Below the pieces are notes generated by a model. That model worked only from the letters and a program-made list of their open reading frames with translations. It was not told the DNA's origin and ran no database searches. 64,000 nt of DNA from Rhodospirillaceae bacterium UBA6219 (GTDB taxonomy: Bacteria; Pseudomonadota; Alphaproteobacteria; Rhodospirillales; Magnetospirillaceae), in assembly GCA_002435715.1 (NCBI GenBank), contig DISD01000005.1, positions 26,014 to 90,013 on the forward strand. Reading direction: 5' to 3'. Made by a program: the position numbers and the translations under genes. Positions 1 to 9,500 of the stretch are shown piece after piece. Every line of letters starts with the position of its first letter. The first letter of the stretch is position 1.

Positions 1-201
1 ATGTCGGGGGCTTCGACCTATGCGTTGGGTCGGGTCTTCATTAAGCATTATGAAGGCGGCGGCGACATTTTCGACCTCAGCACCGAAGCCATGCGCGGCT
101 ATTATCAAGAGCAGTTCGAAAAGGGCAAGAAGCTGGCGGCCAAGGTCAAGGGCAGCAAGGCCAAGGCTCAGGCCGAGGAAGCCGCCTCGTCGGCGGCCTG
201 A
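1..201 (+). CDS. C-terminal fragment of a YcjF/DUF697-like protein
   Basis: The frame is open at the window edge and ends at TGA 199-201, so this is probably the last 66 residues of a longer gene. The stretch TYALGRVFIKHYEGGGDIFD resembles the C-terminal part of YcjF/DUF697 proteins, which are membrane proteins often fused to or paired with GTPase domains. The tail is rich in Lys and Ala (KGKKLAAKVKGSKAK), a low-complexity end typical of such proteins. The in-frame ATG at position 1 is probably internal. A strong terminator follows 25 bases after the stop, so this gene ends its own transcription unit. The family call rests on a short region only. Confidence 0.5.
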   Translation: MSGASTYALGRVFIKHYEGGGDIFDLSTEAMRGYYQEQFEKGKKLAAKVKGSKAKAQAEEAASSAA

Positions 202-225
202 TTTCCCTGTCGCGTCGTTTCAAAG

Positions 226-255
226 CCGCCGCTTCGGTCGAAGCGGCGGTTTTTT
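226..255 (+). terminator. Rho-independent terminator
   Basis: A perfect 10-bp stem (CCGCCGCTTC at 226-235 with GAAGCGGCGG at 240-249) closes on the loop GGTC and is followed by six T residues (250-255). It lies just after the stop of the YcjF-like gene and fits termination of that gene on the plus strand. Confidence 0.92.
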
Positions 256-282
256 GTTGTCTGGCCCCAAGCTTGGAGCATG

Positions 283-297
283 TCCCGCCAAGCGGGA
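283..297. repeat. Short inverted repeat between convergent genes
   Basis: TCCCGC and GCGGGA flank a CAA loop between two convergent genes. There is no T tract. It could help end the minus-strand operon or be a REP-like palindrome; a single copy in the window cannot decide. The rest of 202-336 shows no gene. Confidence 0.25.
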
Positions 298-336
298 TGT
301 GCGATCAGCCCGAGCGGCGATGGAGCCGTTTAAAGA

Positions 337-525
337 CTAGGGCCGTCGCGGCAGGCGGCGGTCGTCCGAGGCCAGCAATACGATCACGCCGACGACGGGA
401 CTGAACAGGAAGGCGATCAGAAAGTTGCCGAAAAAGCCGAAGCGTTTGTAGCGGCCGAGCAAGCCGACCAGCCAAGAGGCGGCGATCCACAGGAACACCA
501 CGGCCGGATTCAGGATATAGATCAT
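337..525 (-). CDS. Small two-helix membrane protein (62 aa)
   Basis: This is a hypothetical protein. Residues about 5-24 and 31-53 form two hydrophobic segments separated by a basic loop (GRYKRFG), and the tail is basic (DDRRLPRRP), so an inner-membrane hairpin with a positively charged end is likely. The ATG at 525 overlaps the stop of the upstream binding-protein gene in an ATGA arrangement and has a good AAGGAG Shine-Dalgarno sequence inside that gene, which supports real translation. It is the last gene of the band-7 / binding-protein operon. No function is assigned. Confidence 0.6.
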   Translation of the reverse strand: MIYILNPAVVFLWIAASWLVGLLGRYKRFGFFGNFLIAFLFSPVVGVIVLLASDDRRLPRRP

Positions 526-1811
526 GGCGAGGAACTCCTTGTCATGGGGGCCTCGGCGCCGTCGTCGGCGAGCGGGGCAAGCGGCTTGCGATAGCGGGCG
601 ACCGTGCGGAAACGGCTGCCGTCGTGGCGAACCACATGGGCGGTGGTGTCGGTGATCAAACCATGGGAATCAAACGTCACCGACCCCGAGGCGCCGATAT
701 AAGGCGCCTCGTAACGGCTGATCCGCAGATTGTCGGCAATGGCGTCGGGCGACAGCGTGCCGGCACGTTTGACCGCATGGCCCAGCACCTTGACGGCGTC
801 GTAGCCCATGGCCGCCATCAGCCCCGGCGGATGGCCCTGGGTTTGGATGAAGGGGGCGGCCAGCAATCGACCTTCGGGGGTCGTGATGTCGCCGTCGAAG
901 ACCGAGACGGCGACCACGTCGCGCATGGCCTGGGCCCCCACCCATTCCTCGACCTGACGGGAATACAGGTATTCGGGGCCGATGATCGGCATGGTCAAGC
1001 CCATCTGGCGGGCGCGGGAGATGAACTGGGCCGATTCGGCGGTCGCCGACGAGGTGACGAAAAACGCATCGACATCGGCGGGTTTGAACACGTCGTTGTC
1101 CATCAGGAACAGCAACAGGTCGTCAATGGAACGGTTGGCGGTGGTCAGCCGGCCGCGATACAAAATGGTGCCGCCCCCTTGGGCGAACAGGCTGCGGAAC
1201 TGGTCGACGGTTTCGATGCCGTAACCGGAATTGTCCGACAGCACCACCACTTTGCGCAGCCCCTGCGACAATGCCCAACGGGCCAGGAAATTGGCATTGT
1301 CGGCGTTGTTGGGCTGCATGGCGAAGGTCAGGTCAAGGCGATGGTTGCTCAGCGACGTCGCCGTGGCATGGGTGGCCAGGAACAGCTTGTGATAGCGCTC
1401 GTAAACCACGCTGGCCGGTACGGCGGTCGCCGACGACCCATGGCCGATCACCGCCAGCACCGAGCGCATCTTGCCGATCTTGGTGGCCAATCGCAGCGTT
1501 TGGGCCACCAGTTTTTCCAACTCGACCTTGTCGGTGTAGCTTTCTTCCTTGAACAGTTCGATCGCCACCGGATGACCCAGCAGGCCCCCGGCCGCGTTGA
1601 CCTGATCAACCGCGATCTGCACGCCGGTGCGGAAGTCCTGCGCATCTTCGTCCGGCGAATAAACCACCGCCAGACGAATGACGTCCTCGCCCGGGGTCTG
1701 CGTCAGATGCATGCCCGCCCACCAGCCGACGCCGCCCACCAGCACCAGGATGGCCACGGCCAAAGCCGCCAGACGGATAAGCCGCGGGCGCGGGGACACT
1801 GGTGGCGGCAA
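522..1811 (-). CDS. Membrane-anchored type I periplasmic-binding (Leu/Ile/Val-BP-like) protein
   Basis: About 429 residues. A single hydrophobic segment near residues 13-34 (LAALAVAILVLVGGVGWWAG) has no clear cleavage site, so it may be a signal anchor. The rest follows the ANF-receptor / branched-chain amino acid binding fold: an opening strand (IRLAVVYSPDEDAQDFRTG), IAVDQVNAAGGLLGHPV, and later LMAAMGYDAVKVLGHAV typical of the second lobe. No ABC permease or ATPase is adjacent; the neighbours are a band-7 protein 14 bases upstream and a small membrane protein translationally coupled downstream. It may therefore sense a ligand or hold another role rather than feed a transporter. The reading frame opens with TTG at 1811; GTG at 1799 is an alternative. 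Neither has a strong Shine-Dalgarno sequence. Confidence 0.75.
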   Translation of the reverse strand: MPPPVSPRPRLIRLAALAVAILVLVGGVGWWAGMHLTQTPGEDVIRLAVVYSPDEDAQDFRTGVQIAVDQVNAAGGLLGHPVAIELFKEESYTDKVELEKLVAQTLRLATKIGKMRSVLAVIGHGSSATAVPASVVYERYHKLFLATHATATSLSNHRLDLTFAMQPNNADNANFLARWALSQGLRKVVVLSDNSGYGIETVDQFRSLFAQGGGTILYRGRLTTANRSIDDLLLFLMDNDVFKPADVDAFFVTSSATAESAQFISRARQMGLTMPIIGPEYLYSRQVEEWVGAQAMRDVVAVSVFDGDITTPEGRLLAAPFIQTQGHPPGLMAAMGYDAVKVLGHAVKRAGTLSPDAIADNLRISRYEAPYIGASGSVTFDSHGLITDTTAHVVRHDGSRFRTVARYRKPLAPLADDGAEAPMTRSSSP

Positions 1812-1825
1812 GGCAGGGTGGGGGC

Positions 1826-2689
1826 TCAGCGGTCGCCCCCCAGGATAAGCGGCAGGCCGTCCTTGCCGGATCCCACCACCACGGTCTTGGCGTTCTGGGA
1901 TGTGGCCAGTTCGCGGGTCGCCTGGATCCCCTGCCAGCGCAGCAGGTCCGGGGTCAGGCTTTTGCTGATGATCTGTTGGTAGGTCTGGATGCCCTGGGCT
2001 TCGATGCGCTTGCGCTCGGCTTCCTTCTGCTCGATGGACAGACGGTACTGGAACGCCTTTTCCTCTTCGTGCAGGGCCAGCTTGCGTTCGATGGCGTCGC
2101 GCACGGTGGCCGGCAGGTCCACCGACTTCACCAGGACGTCGTCGACGATGACATAGCGGTTTTCCATTTTGGACAGACTGCTGACCACCACCGATTCCAG
2201 GAAGCCGCGATGGCTGGTATAGACCTCTTCCGGGCCGTATTGGCCGACGGCGCGGCGCAGCGCCGCTTCGGTCTCGGGGAATACCACCTTTTCCACGTAA
2301 TCCGGGCCCACCGCCACATGCAGCAGTGGCAGCATGCGGATGTCGGGCTGGAAGCGGATCGCCACCTTCAAGTTGACCGGCAGGCCGCCATTGGTCAGCA
2401 GCGAATAGTTCTGTTCACGGGTCTGGAACCGAATGTCGTAGATGTACATGGTGTTCCAGGGCCAGATCAGATGAACCCCTTCATCGTAGATGTTGCCCTG
2501 GTCGGTACCGCTGAAGAAGCTGTACAGCACCCCGGCTTGACCGGAATGGATCGAGATCACCACCCGCTTCCACAGCACGATGCTGGCCATCAACACCGCC
2601 AATGACAGCAAGGCCGCCATGGTGCCATGCAGGAAGCGGCGCTGGCGCTCGTCCTGGGTGTGGTCGAAGTCGTCGTCGATGTCCGCCAT
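1826..2689 (-). CDS. SPFH/band-7 (prohibitin-like) membrane protein
   Basis: 287 residues. A charged N-terminus is followed by one membrane helix at about residues 20-42, then a prohibitin/stomatin-type band-7 domain (about 45-240) with the typical opening SGQAGVLYSF and GVHLIWPWNTMYIYDIR. A charged helical stretch (LALHEEEKAFQYRLSIEQKE) follows, as in the coiled coil of prohibitins. SPFH proteins form large membrane-bound rings that act as scaffolds or protease modulators. ATG at 2689 is preceded by AGGGGG at a rather long spacing. It starts the small operon that follows the PKS terminator, and nothing ties it to polyketide synthesis. Confidence 0.85.
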   Translation of the reverse strand: MADIDDDFDHTQDERQRRFLHGTMAALLSLAVLMASIVLWKRVVISIHSGQAGVLYSFFSGTDQGNIYDEGVHLIWPWNTMYIYDIRFQTREQNYSLLTNGGLPVNLKVAIRFQPDIRMLPLLHVAVGPDYVEKVVFPETEAALRRAVGQYGPEEVYTSHRGFLESVVVSSLSKMENRYVIVDDVLVKSVDLPATVRDAIERKLALHEEEKAFQYRLSIEQKEAERKRIEAQGIQTYQQIISKSLTPDLLRWQGIQATRELATSQNAKTVVVGSGKDGLPLILGGDR

Positions 2690-2703
2690 CAGGCCGGATT
2701 ACC

Positions 2704-2746
2704 CCCTGAAAAACCCCGCGTTCCCCAAATCGGGGGTATTATGCGG
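2704..2746 (-). terminator. Probable Rho-independent terminator of the PKS operon
   Basis: Read on the minus strand, CCCGC and GCGGG form an outer stem around an inner CCCC-GATTT-GGGG hairpin, and five T residues follow (complement of 2709-2713). It lies 50 bases after the PKS2 stop and before the band-7 gene, so it should separate the two transcription units. Confidence 0.65.
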
Positions 2747-2795
2747 GAAGGTTTCGGGCAACGCCAGTGCCCACGTGTCCGCTGGCCGGCCCCCA

Positions 2796-3525
2796 TCACG
2801 CGACTTCGTCCGCTGACAGCAGGCGCCCCAGGATGGCAGCGCAGGCCGCCACATTCGGCGGGGCCAACAAGGTGTGATGGCTGCCGGGGACGGTGTGGAT
2901 GTCCAGACCGCCTTGCGCCCAGTCCTTCCAACCTGCGGTTTCGTCGTCCAGTTGGGGGTGGGCCGCGCGCAGCAAGGTGATGGGGGCGTCGCAGGGGCCC
3001 GGACGATATTCGGCCAACCCTTGGGCATGGGCCCCGTACAGACGGCGCAGCACCGCCAGCCGGTCGGGAGAGGTGTCGGGGAGCGACTGCAACACGTCGC
3101 GGGTAAAGGCGCGGTCCAGGGTTTGCCGGTCGTCTCCGTTCTCGATCCGACACAAGCTTTCCGGCGTGTAGCTGTCGATCAAAGCCAGGACGTCCACGCT
3201 TTCGCCGTCGCGGCGCAATTGGCGGGCCATTTCGAACGCCACGACCCCGCCCAACGACCAACCGGCCAGGGCGTAGGGGCCGTGGGGCTGTCGGCGGCGC
3301 AGGGTGGCCATATGATGGGCGGCCAGTTGCCTCAAGTCGCCGATGGGGGCCGTCTGCCCGTCCCGTCCCGGGGCCTCGAGTCCCAGGATCGTCAGCGAGG
3401 GCGGCATCAACCGGGCCAGCGCGTCATAGATGTCGACGCCACCCAAGGCCGCATGGACCAGGAACAAGGGGCGCTCGCCGCTTCCCCGCCGCAGCAGCAC
3501 CAGCGATTCGGTGTCGTCGGAACCG
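2796..3525 (-). other. PKS2 terminal type I thioesterase
   Basis: Alpha/beta-hydrolase fold: oxyanion region FLVHAALGG, nucleophile elbow AGWSLGG, C-terminal catalytic His in PGSHHTLL. It should release the peptidyl-polyketide as acid or by cyclisation; the sequence does not tell which. Confidence 0.9.
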
Positions 3526-6500
3526 TCGTTTCCGTCAAGCTGACGCAGGATGCGGGCTTGGCGGGCGATGGTGACGGCATCCATGAAATCGCTGGTCGCC
3601 ACTTGGCAGCGGAAAACGCGGCCGATCTCGGCCAGCAGGCGCACCCATAACAGCGAATGCCCACCGCAGAGCTGGAAGTCGTCTTCGGCGCCGATCTCGT
3701 CGGCGTCGCGGTCCAACACCTTGGCCCAGATCTGGCGCAGTTGTTCCTCGACGGCGTCACGCGGCGGAATGCGTCGGTCGGCGGTGCCGCGCGGCGCCGG
3801 CAAGGCGGCGCGGTCAAGCTTGCCGGCGGCGGTGATCGGCAGATGGGGCATCGTCACATAGGCGCTGGGCAACATGGGCGCAGGCAGGCGGGCCGCCATG
3901 TGGGCCCGAAGCGCCGCCTCGTCGATCCCGCCCGCTGCGGCGGGGACCACATAGGCCACCAGGGTCAGGGTGCCGGTGGAATCGGGGCGGGGCACCACGG
4001 CGACTTCGCGCAGGCCATATTCGGCCAGGGCGGTTTCCACCTCGCCAAGCTCGACGCGGAACCCCCGGATCTTCACCTGGTGGTCGATCCGTCCATGAAA
4101 CGAGACCGTCCCCTTGCCGTCCCCCGAAAGAGAGGCAAGGTCGCCGGTCCGGTACAGGCGCACCGATCGCTTGCCGTCCTTTCCCAAGATGAAGCGCTCG
4201 GCATCCAGTTGGGGGCGACGGTGATAGCCCCGGGCCAGTCGCGGGCCGCCGACATGCAGTTCGCCGATCACCCCCTGGGGGACCGGGTTGCCGTCCCGGT
4301 CAAGAATCTGGATCAGGGTCCCTGGCAACGGACGGCCGATGGGGATTGCATTTCCCGGCTGGGTCTTGCGGTCCACGTCGTGGACCAGACAGGTGATGGT
4401 GGCTTCGGTCGGGCCATAGGCGTTGAGCAGGCGGGTCTTGACCAGATGGCTGCTCTGCCACAGACGGACGGTGTCGGTGGACAGCGCCTCGCCGCCGACG
4501 ATCAGCAGGCGCAGAGCGGGTGGGGCCGGCAAGTCGTTCCAGCTGAGCAGCACCTCGCGCAAATAAGCGGGTGGCAGGTCGGCGACGCTGATCTGCTGGT
4601 CCACCAGGAAACCATGCAGGGAATCGGGGCTCCAGACCGGCCCGGTGCGCAGCACCAGACGGGCGCCGGCGCACAGCGTCGGCACGATCTGTTCCAGCGC
4701 CGTGTCCACCACGTGGGGGGCGAATTGCAAAACACGGTCGGCGGCGGTCAGTTCGTAGACCGTGGTGACGGCCTGGACATGACCGGCCAGGGCACCGTGC
4801 TGCACCACCACGCCTTTCGGCGTGCCCGTCGAACCCGAAGTATAGATCATGTAAGCGTCGTCGCCGGCTTTTGGGCCGGATTTCAAACGCTTCGCCGAGC
4901 GTCCGGCGATGGTTTCGCCGTCGGCGGCAAGGTCGAGCACGGGGATGGTGCCGTCCAGACGGTCCCGCAGCCCGCTTTTGCTGATCACCAATTTGGCGGC
5001 GCAATCGTCCATCATGACCCGCAGACGGGCCGGCGGGGCGTCCCCGTCCAGCGGCACCCAGACCGCCCCCGCCGTCAGCACCGCCAGCAGGGCGACGACA
5101 GCGTCGCAATCGCGGCCCAGCAAAACCGCGACGGAATCGCCACGCCGGATTCCCTGCTTGCGCAGATGGCGGGCCAGACGGTTGGCCTGGCGGACCAGTT
5201 GTCGATAGGTTCGGCTGTCGGTGCCGGCCTCGACGGCGATGGCGTGGGGGGTGGCCTTGGCCTGGGCGGCGATCAGGTCGACCACCAAGCCGGCGGCGGC
5301 GGGGGTTTTCCCCGGGCGGGCGTGCAAGTGCCGCAAGCGTTTGATGTCGTCCGGGGACAACATGTCCAGCCGCCCCGCCGCCTGCTGGGGCGCCGCGCAC
5401 AAGGCGGCGGTCAGACGGACGAAGCGATCCAGCAACCGGGTGACGGTGGCGGTGTCGAAACGGGCGCCGTCGTAACCGGCGATTACGCGCAGGGTGTCGC
5501 CTTCTTCATACAGTTCCAGGCCGAAGGGGCTGTCGCCCGGCTGGCGCAGTTCGGGGACGAAGTCGGCCGAGCCCGTGCCCGGCGGCAAAGCGGGGCCGCT
5601 CGCCATGGGGAAATTCTGATAGGCGAAGCTTATTTGATAGGGCGGCTCGCCGTTCAGGCTGCCCCCCAAGGTTCGGACGATGGTGGCGAAGGGGAATTCG
5701 CCGTGATCCAGTCCCTGGCTCAGCTGGCGTTGCACCTGGCCAAGCAGTTGGGCGGCGCTGTCGGTACCTTGGATGGACAGGCGCAAGGCCAGCATGTTGA
5801 CAAAAAAACCGACCGATTCAGCGAAGCGGCGTTGTGGCCGGCGCAGGGTGGGAATGCCGATGACCTGCTCGGATTGGCCGGTATGGCGATAGGCCAAAAG
5901 GGCGGTGACGGCCAGGAACAGGGCGGCGGTGCCGACGCCCAGCGAGCGGGCTGTGTCCCGGGCGGCCTGGACCAGCGGGGCGGGCAACTGGATTTCCTGG
6001 CTGCGGCCGTCGATGGCGGTCCCGGGCCGTGGCGGCCGGTCGGTGGGCAAAGCCGTCACCGGCAATTCGCCCGCCAAATGCTGTTGCCAATAACGCAATT
6101 GTTCCTGGCCGCGTTCCGAGCTCAGGACGTCGCGTTCCCAGGCGACGAAATCGGCGTAATCGGCGGCTTGCGGGCGGTCGGGCAATTGGGATCCGGTGGC
6201 GAAACGGCCATAAGCGTCCCACAGGGCGCGGACCAGGATTGTCGCCGATGCGCCGTCAAACACCAAATGATGCACGGTGACGAGAAGGATTTCGTGGGCG
6301 CCCCCCAAGGCGCCGCCGCAAAGGATTTCGAAACGGATCGGTGCGTCGACACCCAGGGCAAAGGGGCGGGCGGCACGGCGGCGGGCGAAATCCAAGGGAT
6401 CCATGCCCTTGGGCAGTTCGACGCGCAGCAGGTTCGGCAACGGGCCGGCGACCAGCGTCGGCTCGGCGCCGTCGTCAACCACGCGGGCGCCCAGGACGGG

Positions 6501-9500
6501 ATAGGCCTCGCCCAACCAGCGGCAGGCCCGTTCAAGGGCCCGGTGGTCGATCCCGCCGAGCCGGAACGCCAGGGGCACATTGTAATTGCCGCTGTCGGGG
6601 TAAAGGGAATGGATCACCCACAGACCCTTTTGCCCTTCGCTTAACGGGCTGCGCCAGTCGCCCCCGCTTTGCTGGGGCGCGGTCGTTGCCGCCATCGCCG
6701 GACGCCCCCCCAGGACGGCGGCCAGACCAGCGGGAGTCACGGCTTCGTCCAGGTGGCGGTGTTCCAGTGGGATTGCGGTGGCTTCCTCGATCGCATAACC
6801 CAGGCGCAGTACCGCCATGGAATCGATGCCCAAGCTGGTGAAGGGCGCATCCGGGTCCAGTTCAGCGGCGCTTTTGCCCAATTCGCTTGCCAACACCTCA
6901 AGGATCAAGGGCAGCAAGGCCCGGTCCTCGGCGGGGGCGGTCACCATCGCCGGACGCAGCCAATGGCGTTGGCGGGCAAAAGGATAAGGCGGCAACACCA
7001 GCATGGGGCCGCGATCCTCGTCGGTTTGGTCGGGGATGGTTTCCACCGCCGTATCATTGGGCGCTGCCTGCAACTTGGCGATCAGCTCTGCCCGGTCCGT
7101 GGCGCAGATGCTCACCGCGTGGGCCATGCTTTCGCGGCCCAGGCGCAAGGTGCGCGACAGCGCCGCCAGCGACAGGTCGGGATCGGCTGCGACGAAGCGG
7201 GCCAACGCCGCCAGCATTTCGGCCAATTGTTCCGTCGTGCGGGCCGAGACCGGGAACAGTCGTGGGCGACGGGCTTCGACCCTGGGCGGGGATGTGGGGG
7301 CTTCCTCGACCACCATGGTGACGTTGGAACCGCCGGCCCCAAAGGCGCTGAGGATCGCCCGGCGCGGTTGCGGGACTCCGTTGACCATGGGGGCCGGCCA
7401 CGCGGCCTTGTCCCATTGCGGCCGAAACGGCGAGGCGGTGAAATCAAGGGCGGTGTTGGGGATTTCCGGCCGGGGGGTCGGCGCCAAGGTCTTGTGCAGC
7501 AACTGCAACACAACCTTGCTCAGTTGCGCCAGTCCCGATGCCGCTTCGGCATGTCCCAGATTGGCCTTGACCGCGCCGAGCGGCAGCGACGACGGCGCGA
7601 AACCCAAGGCGGCGAAGGTCCGGCCCAGGGCGCGGAATTCGATGGCGTCGCCCAGGGCGGCGCCGTTGGCGGCGGCTTCCACATAGCCGATGCTGGAAGG
7701 GGGAATGCCGGCGCGCCCGATGGTGTCTTGCACCAACCGTGATTGCGCCTCGGCGCTGGGGACGCCGAAGCCGGCGGAATGGCCGCTGTGATTGGCGCCC
7801 ACCGCCTTGATCACCGCCAGCACCCGGTCGCCATCGTCCAAGGCCTGGTTCAGCGGTTTCAACAACACCGCGCCAACCCCTTCGGCCGGCAAATATCCGT
7901 CACCTTGGGCGAAGCTGCGGCTGCCTTCGTGGCTGCCCACCAGTCCGGCCCGGCTAAGCCCTTGGTATTTGGCCGCCAGCAGCGACAAATTGACCGCCCC
8001 GGCGATGGCGAGGCGGCAATCGCCGGCTTTCAGGCTCAGGCACGCTTGGTGTATCGCTTCCAATCCCGACGAGCACATGCAGTCCACCGCCACCGACGGT
8101 CCTTGCAGGTCGAAGAAGAACGACACCCGGTTGGCCATGGCGGAATAGGAATTCAGCAACAGCAACGAGCGGGTTTCGGAATCGTCGGCCAAGGCGGCGT
8201 AATGCTGGTACATGGCGCCGACGAACACGCCGACGCGGCCGTCGTAATCGCGGCGCAGACGTTGGCGGGGGTGCCCGGCGCGTTCCAACAGGTGCCAGGT
8301 GGTTTGCAGGAACAGACGTTCGTGCGGGTCGGCCAAGTCGGCGGCGCGCGGGCTGTAGCCGAAGAAATCGGCATCGAAGCATTCCACGTCGTCGATGAAG
8401 CCGCCCCATTTGCAATGGCTGGCGCCGGGTTTGCCCTTGGCCGGCGAATATGCCGGGTCCCAGCGTTCGGCCGGCACCTCGGTGACGGCGTCGCCGCCCG
8501 CCTGCAGCAATTCCCACAAATCTTCCGGCGTGTTGGCGCCGGGATAGCGTCCGGCCATGGCGATGATGGCGATGTCGTCTTCCGACACCTCCTGTCCGGT
8601 TGGTCGAACCTCTTGCTGGGCGGGCTGTCGGGGGCTGGCGCTCAATGCGGCGGCCAGACGGCCGATGGTGGGGTTCTCGAACAGCAAGGTGGGGGGAAGC
8701 GGCCCCCATTGGGCTTCCAGGGCGGCGACGATTTCCAGTGCCGACACCGAATCCATGCCGAACTGGTCCAAAGCGATGTCGGCGCTCAAGCGGTCCGCCG
8801 GCACCTTCAACACCTGGGAAACGCAGGCGGCGACCCGGTTGGCGGTGGTGGTGTCGGCCATGACCGCGGGCTTGGGGGCGGTGGGAATTGGCGCCGGAGC
8901 GATCATCTGGCGCAGGCGGGGGGCGTCGCCGGCCAGGACCAAGATCTGATTTTCGTCTTCCAGGCCCAAGGCAGCGTCCAGAACCGCCATGGCGGCGTCG
9001 GTGTCCAAGGGACGGGCGCCGAAATTGCGGTCCATGGCGGCAAGCACGTCGTCGCCCAGGCGCATGCCGCCATCTTGCCAATAAGGCCAGTCGATGGCGA
9101 TGGTGCGGCCTTGACGTTGGCAGGCGAAACCGTCCAACCAGGCATTGGCGGCGGCGTAATCGGCCTGGCCGACATTGCCCAACGCCCCCGACACCGAGGC
9201 GAACAGCACCATCATGTCCAGGCCGCAACGGGCGGCGGCGCGATCCAACGCCAAGGTTCCCGCCACCTTGGGGGCCAGTACCGCCCGCAGATCGGCTTCG
9301 CTCTTCCTGACCAGCAGGGCGTCGCGGGTCAGCCCGGCGGCATGGATCACCCCGTTCAACCGGCCATGGGTGGCCAGGATTTCCGCCACCAGGGAGTCCA
9401 TCGCCCGCGGGTCGGTGACGTCGGCGGCGCGGTAGTGGATTTGCGGGGGCAGTCCGTCGGCTTGCCGGGACCGGCCGCACAGCCAGAGGACGGCGTGGGG

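Noticed and set aside
624..1982. Long plus-strand open frame opposite the binding-protein gene
   Set aside because: Composition is His/Gln/Gly/Arg-rich with no domain; it is an antisense shadow of a GC-rich gene.
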